From NCBI GenBank assembly GCA_002256145.1, contig NKIP01000025.1, positions 1 to 50,081 of the forward strand: 50,081 nt of DNA, in the 5' to 3' direction. Shown here piece by piece: positions 20,199 to 28,593 of this stretch. A model generated the notes under the pieces. It saw only the letters and a program-made list of their open reading frames with translations, searched no databases and was not told the origin of the DNA. The position numbers were made by a program, and so were the translations under genes. Every line of letters starts with the position of its first letter. The first letter of the stretch is position 1. Source of the DNA: Comamonadaceae bacterium PBBC1 (GTDB taxonomy: Bacteria; Pseudomonadota; Gammaproteobacteria; Burkholderiales; Burkholderiaceae_C).

Positions 20199-21167
20199 TC
20201 AGTCAATCTGTGCGCCAGAGGCTTTGACCACCACGCTCCACTTGGCCAGGTCTTTTTTCAGCATGCCGGCAAACTCGGCAGGTTGGGTGATCAGCACATC
20301 AGCGCCTTGCGCGTTGAAGCGCTCGATCACATCCTTGTTTTTCAGCACTTCTTGCACATCCTGGTTGATGCGGCGCACCACCGCAGCCGGGGTTTTGGCA
20401 GGCGCAAACAAACCAAACCAGGGCGACACGTCAAACTCTTTGAAGCCCGCCTCGGCAATGGTGGGAATGTTGGGAAAGTTGCCCGAGCGCACCGCGCTGG
20501 TCACCGCCACTGGGCGCAGCGTGCCGCTCTTGATGGCCCCCGACACCGACGGCAAGCTGGTGAACACCATGTTGATCTGCCCGCCCATCAGGTCCTGCAT
20601 GGCTGGCGCTGCGCCCCGGTAAGGAATGTGTTCCATCTGCGTCGACGCTGCCGCGTTGAACATGACGCCCAGCAAGTGGTTCACCGAGCCATTGCCCGCC
20701 GAGCCAAATGTCAGCTTCGATTTTTTGCCCAACTCCACCAAGTCTTTCACCCCTTTGATGGGCGACTCGGGCCGCACCACCAGCACAAAGGGCAGGGTGG
20801 CCAGCGTGGCCACAGGTTCAAAATCTTTTTCCGGATCGAAGGGCAGTTTTTTGTACAAAGCCGCGTTGATGGCGTGCGATCCCGCATAACTCATCAGCAG
20901 CGTGTGGCCATCGGCTGCAGCTTGGGTCACATGCTCCATGCCCACGTTGCCACCGGCACCTGCGCGGTTTTCAATGACCACCGCCTGTCCCCATTTTTCG
21001 CTCAACTTTTGACCCACGATGCGGGCCAAGGCATCTGACGCACCGCCGGGTGTTTGTGGCACCACAATGCGCACGGGTTTGGACAAAAACTCTTGTGCCA
21101 ACACGGCGCTTTGGCCCATGCACAGACCCAAAGCCAAGGCCAGTAAATTCAATCGACGGTTCAACAT
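20199..21167 (-). CDS. Bug family TTT solute receptor 3
   Basis: A periplasmic receptor of 322 residues from the ATG at 21165-21167, which has a GGAG ribosome-binding site six bases upstream. The signal peptide ends LAQ, followed by KPVRIVVPQTPGGASDALAR, NRAGAGGNVG and HIPYRGAAPAMQDLMGGQI. It is the first gene of the minus-strand operon and diverges from the TauD-type gene, with 111 bp between the two starts that should hold both promoters. Confidence 0.92.
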   Translation of the reverse strand: MLNRRLNLLALALGLCMGQSAVLAQEFLSKPVRIVVPQTPGGASDALARIVGQKLSEKWGQAVVIENRAGAGGNVGMEHVTQAAADGHTLLMSYAGSHAINAALYKKLPFDPEKDFEPVATLATLPFVLVVRPESPIKGVKDLVELGKKSKLTFGSAGNGSVNHLLGVMFNAAASTQMEHIPYRGAAPAMQDLMGGQINMVFTSLPSVSGAIKSGTLRPVAVTSAVRSGNFPNIPTIAEAGFKEFDVSPWFGLFAPAKTPAAVVRRINQDVQEVLKNKDVIERFNAQGADVLITQPAEFAGMLKKDLAKWSVVVKASGAQID

Positions 21168-21278
21168 GTCAGCTCCAGAAAACAAGAGATCAAGAATGAC
21201 ACGAAGGGCCGCCCGCGCTTGTCTCGCGTCGGACAAAATCGATGGGGGTTTACCCAAGGCCCGTGACACAATCAAAAA

Positions 21279-22103
21279 ATGATCATTCGCCAAATTGCAG
21301 GTGCCCTAGGCGCCGAGCTGCACGGGGTCGATCTGACCCAGCCCCTGTCTGCCGATGTGCAACAAGACATCCGCGCCGCCTTGCTGCAGCACCAAGTCAT
21401 TTTCTTTCGCGGGCAGGACCTCGCGCCCGACCAGTTCATGCGTTTTGCGCACACCCTGGGCCAGCCGGTCGAATACCCTTTTGTCAAAGGCTTGGACGGC
21501 TTTCCCTGTGTCATCGAGGTGAAAAAGCTCGAGCATGAAAAAGTCAATTTCGGCGGCATCTGGCACTCCGACACCACTTACCTCGAACAGCCCCCCATGG
21601 GCTCGATGCTGCTGGCCAAAGAAGTGCCACCCTACGGCGGTGACACCTTGTTTGCCAACCAGTACATGGCTTGGGACACGCTGTCTGACACCATGAAATC
21701 GCTGCTTGACGGCCTGGTAGGCATCAGCAGCTCGGCCAAAGCCGATGTGTCCAAAACCCGCGAAGACCGCATCAAAAGCGACGGCAAGGACAGCGCGCCC
21801 AAAAACTACTTGGCACACCACCCACTGGTGCGCACCCACCCCGAAACCGGACGCAAAGCGCTGTACGTCAACATCGCCCACACCTCGGGCATCGTGGGCA
21901 TGACCGACGCCGAAAGTGCGCCCATCCTCAACTTCCTGTTTCAGCACCAGGTCAAGCCCGAATTCACCTGCCGTTTTGTGTGGCAAGCCCATTCGCTGGC
22001 CATCTGGGACAACCGCTGCACCCAGCACAACCCGGTCAACGATTACCACGGTTTTCGCCGGGTGATGCACCGCATCACCCTGGCGGGCGACACACCCGTT
22101 TGA
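21279..22103 (+). CDS. TauD/TfdA family 2-oxoglutarate dioxygenase
   Basis: An Fe(II)/2-oxoglutarate-dependent hydroxylase of 274 residues. The metal ligands are His96 and Asp98 (GIWHSDTTYLEQPP) and His250 (CTQHN), and the 2-oxoglutarate Arg is Arg261, eleven residues after the distal His as in TauD. Family enzymes hydroxylate sulfonates, phenoxy acids, carnitine precursors or free amino acids. It is transcribed away from the Bug/LeuCD/DAO operon from a shared 111-bp region, so it probably belongs to the same pathway, perhaps hydroxylating the substrate. No strong ribosome-binding site is seen. Confidence 0.88.
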   Translation: MIIRQIAGALGAELHGVDLTQPLSADVQQDIRAALLQHQVIFFRGQDLAPDQFMRFAHTLGQPVEYPFVKGLDGFPCVIEVKKLEHEKVNFGGIWHSDTTYLEQPPMGSMLLAKEVPPYGGDTLFANQYMAWDTLSDTMKSLLDGLVGISSSAKADVSKTREDRIKSDGKDSAPKNYLAHHPLVRTHPETGRKALYVNIAHTSGIVGMTDAESAPILNFLFQHQVKPEFTCRFVWQAHSLAIWDNRCTQHNPVNDYHGFRRVMHRITLAGDTPV

Positions 22104-22155
22104 TAATGTGCAGGGCGGCCATGCAGGCCGCTTTTTTGATCGACTGGGAGCGTGT

Positions 22156-22734
22156 GTGAAATTCAAGATGTCCGAGAAATCATTGTTTGCGGTGCTGCTG
22201 CGCTCGCCATGGTGGATCAGCTTTGTGTTGGTGGCTGTCATCGCCCTGGTGGCCGGGGCCTTGTTGCCCGAGCAGTACAAGGGCGTGGGCATGTTGGGCG
22301 GTTTTCCGTTTTTTGTGATCGGCTGCATGGCCCTTTGGCGTCAGCGAAATTTGCCCACTGCTGCCGAGACCGAACAGGTTTTGCAAACGCTGGCGACCAT
22401 GAATTGGCGCGACTTTTCTGCCCTTCTGGACACCGCATTCACCCGACAGGGCTACAGCGTGATGCCGCTGACAGGCCCCTGTGACCTGCAATTGGAGAAA
22501 AAAGGCATGCTGACCGTGGTCAATGCCAAGCGCTGGAAAGCCGCCAACTTAGGGATTGAACCCTTGCGCGAACTGGTGGCCATGCGTGACCAACTGCAGG
22601 CGGCTCACGGTGTTTTCATCAGCATCGGTCAAGTCAGCCCCAAAGCGCGTGACTTCGCCGCGCAGCACCGCATCACCTTGGTGTCAGAAGCCGATCTGGT
22701 GTTCCTGACCGCCGCCGCCCTCAAGGCCTTGTGA
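22156..22734 (+). CDS. Membrane protein with Mrr-type nuclease-like domain
   Basis: A protein of 192 residues. Two membrane helices at ~19-37 and ~44-60 are followed by a cytoplasmic domain resembling the Mrr-cat restriction endonuclease fold (MNWRDFSALLDTAFTRQGY, GPCDLQLEKKG, VVNAKRWKA, FISIGQVSPKARDFA). The usual D-(E/Q)-x-K catalytic triad appears as Asp110, Asn123 and Lys125, so Gln/Glu is replaced by Asn. I chose the GTG at 22156, which has a GGGAG upstream; ATG at 22168 is an alternative. Whether it cuts DNA is uncertain. It is followed twelve bases later by the Cys-rich gene. Confidence 0.7.
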   Translation: MKFKMSEKSLFAVLLRSPWWISFVLVAVIALVAGALLPEQYKGVGMLGGFPFFVIGCMALWRQRNLPTAAETEQVLQTLATMNWRDFSALLDTAFTRQGYSVMPLTGPCDLQLEKKGMLTVVNAKRWKAANLGIEPLRELVAMRDQLQAAHGVFISIGQVSPKARDFAAQHRITLVSEADLVFLTAAALKAL

Positions 22735-22746
22735 ACCTATCACCCC

Positions 22747-23169
22747 ATGAGTCCAAAACCTGACACCCCTGCCACACTCGACGCCCAAGCCCTGAAGGCT
22801 CTGGCACCTTCTGGTCTCTCAACAATGACCCCCTTGGCCTGCAGTTGCTCCGTTGGGACCTGTGACGGTTGGGAAAGCGTGAGCGATGATCGCTGGCCCG
22901 CGCAGCACATGAGCCGCCTGGGCACATTGCGGGCACCGGTTGACCCAGACGCCCCCGGTCATACCGAAGCCACCTTTGAGGAGTTCCATCCCGAGGGTAC
23001 GCGCTACGAATCTGCCAACGCCCCCATCGCCCCCTTGTTTTATCCCTATAACCGCTGCGACGTTTTTGAATGCAGTACCTGCCAACGTGTCTTGCTCAAG
23101 TACACCGAGTTTGGTGGTTACTACGTTGACCACCGCGTGCGAGCTCTGCAAGTTCACCTGGTGGTTTGA
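22747..23169 (+). CDS. Conserved Cys-rich hypothetical protein
   Basis: A protein of 140 residues with no signal peptide or membrane helix. Six cysteines fall in two groups, Cys32/34/39 (LACSCSVGTCDGW) and Cys104/109/112 (YNRCDVFECSTCQRV), followed by LKYTEFGGYYVDHRVR. The spacing suggests a zinc or Fe-S site. I recall similar unnamed proteins in Burkholderiales but no function. It follows the nuclease-like gene by twelve bases and may be cotranscribed. Confidence 0.65.
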   Translation: MSPKPDTPATLDAQALKALAPSGLSTMTPLACSCSVGTCDGWESVSDDRWPAQHMSRLGTLRAPVDPDAPGHTEATFEEFHPEGTRYESANAPIAPLFYPYNRCDVFECSTCQRVLLKYTEFGGYYVDHRVRALQVHLVV

Positions 23170-23181
23170 TCGCTGTTTTTT

Positions 23182-23321
23182 TGTAGGAGCCAGCCCTGCT
23201 GGCGATAAAAAACGTTTGAGCGTTGGCGAGGGGCTATTGCTTGCAGGGCAAGCTCCAACAGGGGGATAGTGCCCAGACCATCACCGCTGGTTTATTTGTA
23301 GGAGCCAGCCCTGCTGGCGAT
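23182..23321. repeat. REP-like palindrome cluster A
   Basis: Two direct copies of the 25-base element beginning TGTAGGAGCCAGCCCTGC and ending TGGCGAT (23182-23206 and 23297-23321), with an inverted degenerate copy (TTGCAGGGCAAGCTCCAACA, about 23240-23260) between them. Each copy contains the short palindrome GCCAGC-CCT-GCTGGC. They fill the gap between the convergent Cys-rich gene and receptor 4. Confidence 0.85.
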
Positions 23322-23371
23322 GAAGTCCGATATTCCAATGCGAAAGTGCTGAAAGCAGGGGCCGCGATTGA

Positions 23372-24340
23372 TCAATCGGCCTTGATGCCGTTCTCGCGCA
23401 CCACCTTGGCCCAGGTGTCGATCTGGTTGTCGATGAAGGTTTTGGCTTTTTCCACGCTGCCCCCCGAAATTTCAATGCCTTGGGCCACCAGGCGTTTGGA
23501 CACATCGGGGTTGTTCAGCGCTTTGTTGAGCTCTTCGTTCATGCGCTTGACGATGTCCGGCGGGGTCTTGGATGAGGCCAGCAAGGCCCACCAGGCCGGG
23601 GCTTCAAAGCCCGGAAAGCCCATTTCGGCAATGGTGGGGACATCCGGAAATTCGGCCACCCGTTTGGCCGATGTCACCGCCAAGGGGCGCAGGCGTTTGC
23701 TGTCGATGTGCGGCTTGGTCAAAAACACCGTGCCCACACTCAGAGGAATGTGGCCGGCAATCGCGTCGTTCATCAACGGACCCCCTCCTTTGAAGGGCAC
23801 ATGGTTGAATTCCATGCCCCCATTTTTGGCCAACAGCGTCATGGCCAAATGGGCCAGGCTGCCATTGCCAATCGTGCCAAAGGACACGTTCTTTTTGGCT
23901 TTGGCCGCTGCCGTCACATCGTTGAATGTTTTGTACTCGGTGCTCGCATGTGTGGTTAGCATCATGGCCGATGTGCCTACCAGCACCAAAGGCAGGGCGT
24001 CTTTTTTGCTGTCATAAGGCATGTTGGGCATCAAGCTTTGGTTAACACCATGGGTGTCAAACACCACAGCAAAGGTGTAACCATCGGCCGGTGCATTGAG
24101 CACGCTGGCCGTGCCAATCACGCCCGAGGCTCCACTTTTGTTTTCCACCACCACCGTCTGCCCCAGTTGCTGAGACAAAGGCACGGCCAAAATTCGGGCC
24201 ACCTGATCGGCCGACCCGCCGGGTGGAAACACCGCCACCAGTTTGATGGGCTGTTTGCTGGGCCAAGCTTGGGCCCAAGAAACCACGGGCAAGCAAGCCA
24301 CCAAGGCCGCGCAGGCCCAGTGTGAGATCTTTGTATTCAT
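23372..24340 (-). CDS. Bug family TTT solute receptor 4
   Basis: A periplasmic receptor of 322 residues. The ATG at 24338-24340 gives a signal peptide ending SWAQ; then KLVAVFPPGGSADQVARI, NKSGASGVIGTASV, HVPFKGGGPLMNDAIAGHI and the C-terminal DTWAKVVRENGIKAD are typical. It follows the cyclase-family gene on the same strand after 134 bp and may supply its substrate; the ligand is not known. Confidence 0.9.
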   Translation of the reverse strand: MNTKISHWACAALVACLPVVSWAQAWPSKQPIKLVAVFPPGGSADQVARILAVPLSQQLGQTVVVENKSGASGVIGTASVLNAPADGYTFAVVFDTHGVNQSLMPNMPYDSKKDALPLVLVGTSAMMLTTHASTEYKTFNDVTAAAKAKKNVSFGTIGNGSLAHLAMTLLAKNGGMEFNHVPFKGGGPLMNDAIAGHIPLSVGTVFLTKPHIDSKRLRPLAVTSAKRVAEFPDVPTIAEMGFPGFEAPAWWALLASSKTPPDIVKRMNEELNKALNNPDVSKRLVAQGIEISGGSVEKAKTFIDNQIDTWAKVVRENGIKAD

Positions 24341-24474
24341 GTGCGAAACTTTCCAAAATTCAACAACAAACAGTATCAAGGCTGAAGCTGTTTTGGCGTT
24401 CAGCGTATTCCCTTAAGTGCATGACAACTCGGACCCATCGTGCTGCAAGCGCTGTGGCCCAAAGGCATGGTTGT

Positions 24475-25536
24475 TCACACTGTGGCAATGGGGGTGGCGG
24501 GCGAGCCGATGGCTCCGGGCAGGCGCAGCGGCGGCGCTGTCAGCAAAAAGCGTGAGCGACCCGCTTGACGCAAATGTTCGGCCAAAGGCGTCAGGTGCCA
24601 AATTTCGCCCAAATGGACGCCCAGCTTGAACAAACAATGCTCGTGCAAAGGCAAAGACGCGCAGCTGCCCGGCTGGGGTGTCGACGGCAAACCCTCCACC
24701 GCGTAGTTGTCCGCAATCAAGGCCACCAGACCCGAATCGGTGATCCATTGCAGCAACTTCTCGTCGCGTCCTTCCAGCACCGCGCACGAATGCTCCACCG
24801 CGTGTGGGTCGGGGTTCTTGTTCATCTCCAGCAGCATTTGCGCAAAGCCCGTGTGCAGGCACACCATGTCGCCATGCTCCACCACCACCTGGTCTTTGCG
24901 CATGATCTCCATCAGCATGTCGAAGTCCACACGCACCCGCTGTCTCCCCAAATGGGCATGCAGGTCAATCATCACGGCTCGACCTTGCACACAGCGCTCG
25001 GACATTTTTTCGATGCCCAGCGCCTTGGCCTGGGAGGTCGATTCGCGGGCAATGTCCGGAAAGCCAAAAATACCCGCCCCCTCGGCACTGCGTGGCCCCA
25101 CGACATCGGTGCCCGCCTTGAAACCGTTGTAATAAACCGGCTCGGGCACGCCATCGCCGTTGGCGTCAAACATCGAGCCCACATGGGCCAAACCATCCCA
25201 CTGCGTGCTGTATTGCAAATGCATGATCACCAAATCGTCGCAAATCACGTCGGTGCAATCGGGGCTGCTGCACCACAGCTGGTAGTTCATGTTCGGCTGG
25301 CCCTCGCGCAAAGTCGGGCGCAAAACAGGGGGCTGACGGCGCGGGTTGAGCACATTGCCGCCAGGAAAGTCCAGTGGCAGGCTCAGGTTGAAACTCTGTC
25401 CCGTACGCACCTCGGCGATGCCCTGCAGCACCTTTTCGGGGGTCAACCAATTCATGCGACCGCATTGGTCATCGGGGCCAAAGTCACCCCAATTGGATCC
25501 GGGGGGGCGTTGTTTCCAGCGGGGCGAAGTGGACAT
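24475..25536 (-). CDS. Cyclase family (metal-dependent hydrolase) protein
   Basis: A protein of 353 residues of the cyclase/kynurenine-formamidase-like family. Marks seen are NLSLPLDFPGG, the metal-site region STQWDGLAHVGSMFDANGDG, DLHAHLG, HGDMVCLHTGF and SLPLHEHCLFKLGVHLGE, which are typical of the longer (~320-350 residue) members. These are manganese- or zinc-dependent hydrolases of amides, lactones or cyclic esters in amino-acid and aromatic breakdown. The gene is on the same strand as receptor 4 and probably works with it. The true substrate cannot be told. Confidence 0.82.
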   Translation of the reverse strand: MSTSPRWKQRPPGSNWGDFGPDDQCGRMNWLTPEKVLQGIAEVRTGQSFNLSLPLDFPGGNVLNPRRQPPVLRPTLREGQPNMNYQLWCSSPDCTDVICDDLVIMHLQYSTQWDGLAHVGSMFDANGDGVPEPVYYNGFKAGTDVVGPRSAEGAGIFGFPDIARESTSQAKALGIEKMSERCVQGRAVMIDLHAHLGRQRVRVDFDMLMEIMRKDQVVVEHGDMVCLHTGFAQMLLEMNKNPDPHAVEHSCAVLEGRDEKLLQWITDSGLVALIADNYAVEGLPSTPQPGSCASLPLHEHCLFKLGVHLGEIWHLTPLAEHLRQAGRSRFLLTAPPLRLPGAIGSPATPIATV

Positions 25537-25651
25537 GGCAGTCTCCTTGAAATGGGGGTTAAGGGCCCCATCATCGCAAAATTAAACCCCAACAGCTGTC
25601 CGTCTCTTGACCTGCCAAAACGGTCATGAGTGTTCTGCCCCCGTCGCTGTC

Positions 25652-26956
25652 CTAGCCGGGCCGACCGACCTCTTTCCATTGCTTTCCATCCATGACCCAA
25701 TAACTGTGCAGGCGTTTGGGGGCGCGACCCGGAGCTTGCAGTTCGTGGCTCAATACCGCCACATTGTTCTGCTTGTCCGTCCACTCAAAGGCCGAGATCA
25801 GCTGCCAATCGCCGGGTGTTTTGCGCATGTCCTCCGGCTCAGGCCAGCTTTTGGGCGGGGCCTTCAGGGGCGAGGCCTTGGGCGCATCGTGCCAAGTCAG
25901 TTGTTCGGCAATGATCACGGGGGTGTCCGCTTTGAGCCCCAGTTGGACCAAACGCGTCATGTCGTCATTGGCCAACACCACACAGCCATCGGTGGCGGTT
26001 GGTGGACGCGCATATTGCTCGCTGGGCGAGCCATGCAGCCAAATGCCCGAGCCGGTTCGTTTTAGCTCTTTGTCGATCGGGCTGGGGTAGTCCAAAGTCA
26101 GTGCCCCCGAGCCATACAGGTCGGGCAGCATGGGATCAGTCAGGTGCTTTTGAACAAAGTACACCCCTGCCGGAGTTTTGCCATCGCCTTCGCGCCATTT
26201 GCCCATCCCATTGTTGCCAATGGACACATAGGCATCAAAGACCACTTGAAGCTTACTTTCACCCAATGCGTCCGTTGGCCTGGACAGCACATAAAGCCGC
26301 GATTTTTGCGCATCCACCACCACCACTTTGGACACACTGTGTGACAAATATCGCAGGGGGGCTGGATATTTGCCGACAAAATAAGTCTTGTCCTGGTGAC
26401 GCGTGCGCTGCAAGGCTTCGGCTTTGAGTTGGCTCAGACGGCGGCGCACTTCAGGTTGTTGCAGCAAAGCCTCGCGCTCTGGCATGCCCCCCGAAAAGCC
26501 AGCCATCAGATCCGCATACATCAGCTGACCGAGCTGAAAGTTGGGAAAGCGCTCAACCATGGTTTGTGCAACTTCAAGAGCCTGCGCATGGTTGCCCGAG
26601 TTGAGCAATTGGTAGGTCTGCAAAAACAAAGTCTCGCCGCTTTCAGACGCTTTTTCAGACGGCGTCTTGCGCTGGGTTTTGACGCCCCAACCCACACCAT
26701 TGCCCACTGGTGCTTGGGCAACAAGCGCTTGGGGTTCGTACAAGGTGTTCCAGTCGGGTGCAGGCCCTGTTTTGTCATTCAAAAAGGGCAAAAAAACAAT
26801 TTCACTGGACGATTTGGCTTCAGCGTCCATACCACTTTGACGCAAAAAGCCCCACAAAGCGACCAGCAGCAACAAAGCCAAAAATAAAACCTGAGTCCAA
26901 GTCTTGACCAAACCCAATTGGAAAAGGGTCCATTGAACCCGTTGCAAGATCGCCAT
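25652..26956 (-). CDS. L,D-transpeptidase (YkuD family)
   Basis: A membrane-anchored, periplasm-facing protein of 434 residues. One membrane helix at ~20-38, a linker and helical region (~100-195), then the YkuD catalytic domain (~208-352) with His308 in IWLHGSP and Cys325 in TDGCVVLAND. A C-terminal extension (~375-434) resembles the start of an NTF2-like unit. It forms or cuts 3-3 cross-links, or trims tetrapeptides, in peptidoglycan. It is the last gene of a four-gene operon with an MreB paralogue and two NTF2-domain proteins, reminiscent of a split Helicobacter Csd6. Five bases separate it from the gene upstream. Confidence 0.88.
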   Translation of the reverse strand: MAILQRVQWTLFQLGLVKTWTQVLFLALLLLVALWGFLRQSGMDAEAKSSSEIVFLPFLNDKTGPAPDWNTLYEPQALVAQAPVGNGVGWGVKTQRKTPSEKASESGETLFLQTYQLLNSGNHAQALEVAQTMVERFPNFQLGQLMYADLMAGFSGGMPEREALLQQPEVRRRLSQLKAEALQRTRHQDKTYFVGKYPAPLRYLSHSVSKVVVVDAQKSRLYVLSRPTDALGESKLQVVFDAYVSIGNNGMGKWREGDGKTPAGVYFVQKHLTDPMLPDLYGSGALTLDYPSPIDKELKRTGSGIWLHGSPSEQYARPPTATDGCVVLANDDMTRLVQLGLKADTPVIIAEQLTWHDAPKASPLKAPPKSWPEPEDMRKTPGDWQLISAFEWTDKQNNVAVLSHELQAPGRAPKRLHSYWVMDGKQWKEVGRPG

Positions 26957-26961
26957 GCTGC

Positions 26962-27513
26962 TTAATCCGTGGTTTCACTCTGAATCAACCATTTGCCATC
27001 GCTTTTTTGCCACACCATGGTTTTCTGATCGAGTCTGCGCAAGCGTTCATCCGTGTAAACCTGCGTGAATTTGACGACGGCCTTTGACTCATTGATCTTG
27101 ACTTTGAGGTTCTGCACCGTGAGCGTGATCTTTTCTTTGCCCGAAATTCGCTCGCCACGCAATTCGGCCCAACGCTGGCGGTTCATCCCTTTGGGGGGAA
27201 CAAAATCAGGACTGTACAAGCTCAAATAGCCCGGTACATCCCGTGCACTCCAGGTCTGGCTCCAGCGCGTGATGGCTTGACGCAAAGCACTCTCGTCACT
27301 GACCGGGGGGCTGTTTTTGTCCAAATTCTTGGGGGTGACGCGAATGTTTTCAATCAATTCCACTGGCGGCAACCAAATGGTTTCAGGTGATTTTTCGGGG
27401 TTTTTCTTGGCAGGCCAAGCCACAAACACCAGCAACAAAGGAATGACCCACACCCAAAGCCGTCGACTCCAATTGGAGCGGGGTCTGAAAATATGTCTTG
27501 AATTCATGCTCAC
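26962..27513 (-). CDS. NTF2-like (Csd6 C-terminal type) envelope protein
   Basis: A protein of 183 residues: one N-terminal membrane helix (~19-34), a short linker and a cone-shaped NTF2-like domain (~75-183) beginning ALRQAITRWSQTWSARDVPG and ending MVWQKSDGKWLIQSETTD. The YLSLYSPDFVPPKGMNRQRW signature is shared with the last domain of the TPR protein next door, so the two are paralogous. Its start overlaps the stop of that gene. In Helicobacter Csd6 a domain of this kind is fused to the YkuD catalytic unit and helps bind cell-wall fragments. A start at 27507 is also possible. Confidence 0.75.
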   Translation of the reverse strand: MSMNSRHIFRPRSNWSRRLWVWVIPLLLVFVAWPAKKNPEKSPETIWLPPVELIENIRVTPKNLDKNSPPVSDESALRQAITRWSQTWSARDVPGYLSLYSPDFVPPKGMNRQRWAELRGERISGKEKITLTVQNLKVKINESKAVVKFTQVYTDERLRRLDQKTMVWQKSDGKWLIQSETTD

Positions 27514-28583
27514 TGACCGATGACGCTTTCACGCTCGATCTTCCAGTTGCCCTCATGGCGCACCAGATCCAAACGTTTGCGGTGGGTCGAAAAAATGTTG
27601 TCGGACTCGTAAACCTGGCTGAAACGGGCCACCACCTTGGAGCCTACTTTCTCAAAGCTGAATTGACGCACAGACACGCGAACAAACCGTCGCCCCGCAA
27701 TGCGCGAGGTGCGCTCGGCTTCCCATGCGGCCCGTCCAAGCCCCTTGGGTGCAGAAAAATCCGGGGTGTAAGCTGCAAAATACTGCGTCATGTTTTGCGC
27801 GGTCCAGGCCTGTGCCCAAGCTTCGATGGCCGATTGCACCTGCTTGCGCGTTTCCTCGTTCATGGGCGCTTGCTCGGTCGTCTGGACGGGGACAGGCGTT
27901 GGCTTCAAGGGCTGAACAGGGGGGGCAGGCGCAGCGCTCGCAGGCGCTGCGACCAAGTCGGCAGCGGGGGGCGGCAAAGCAGCTTTTACCGGGCTTGGGG
28001 CATCGTTGGCCACAACCTTTGGTTTTTTTTCCGGACTGCTCAGCGAAGTCGAGGCCAACAAAGTCAGTTTGGGGGCTGCAGCTTTCAAGGGCAATTCGGT
28101 CTGCAGTGCACTGGCATACGCCTTGCGCGAGACCTCGACCTGCAGGTTTTGCATGTTCTGGTGAACCGTCCACAACGCTGGCACGCGTTGCATGGCCAAA
28201 TTCAGCCAACGTCTGGCTTCGTCGTGTTGACCCAAGCTGGCGTGCAGCACACCCAAATTGTTGTAAGCCTCCAGCATGTCCGGCTGCGCTTTGACCAAGG
28301 CATTCAGGCAAGTGATGGCTTTGGCCGTTTGGTTTTGGTTGGCCAAGACCACGCACTGCAGCAGTTGAAATTGAGGGTCCGTTACAGGCTTTTGCAGCTG
28401 ACGTGCAATTTCTTGCCCCGCTTCGGCCAGGCGTCCAGCCTGCATCAACTCGCGCACTTGGGCCAACGATGCGGGCTCAGCCATGGGCGAAGCGTTGGTC
28501 AAAGAGGAGTTGGGTGTGCTGGTCAATGGCCACAGCACCACCCACGAACAAAGCCAGAAACGAAGCAAAAAATTCATGTTCAC
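27510..28583 (-). CDS. TPR protein with C-terminal NTF2-like domain
   Basis: A protein of 357 residues. N-terminal signal or anchor (~4-22), TPR helices at ~40-150 (for example MLEAYNNLGVLHASLGQHDE), a Pro/Ala-rich linker (~180-240) and an NTF2-like domain (~245-357) with YFAAYTPDFSAPKGLGRAAW, the same signature as in the next gene. TPRs suggest a periplasmic scaffold that links partners. It lies ten bases after the MreB paralogue, and its stop overlaps the next start. No enzymatic motif is seen. Confidence 0.78.
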   Translation of the reverse strand: MNMNFLLRFWLCSWVVLWPLTSTPNSSLTNASPMAEPASLAQVRELMQAGRLAEAGQEIARQLQKPVTDPQFQLLQCVVLANQNQTAKAITCLNALVKAQPDMLEAYNNLGVLHASLGQHDEARRWLNLAMQRVPALWTVHQNMQNLQVEVSRKAYASALQTELPLKAAAPKLTLLASTSLSSPEKKPKVVANDAPSPVKAALPPPAADLVAAPASAAPAPPVQPLKPTPVPVQTTEQAPMNEETRKQVQSAIEAWAQAWTAQNMTQYFAAYTPDFSAPKGLGRAAWEAERTSRIAGRRFVRVSVRQFSFEKVGSKVVARFSQVYESDNIFSTHRKRLDLVRHEGNWKIERESVIGQ

Positions 28584-28593
28584 AGTGCTCGCC

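Noticed and set aside
16935..21038. Long plus-strand open frames (528 and 755 codons) opposite the catabolic operon
   Set aside because: They lie antisense to genes with clear family motifs, have low-complexity His/Ala/Gly-rich translations and no recognisable domains. They are by-products of high GC content and codon bias.
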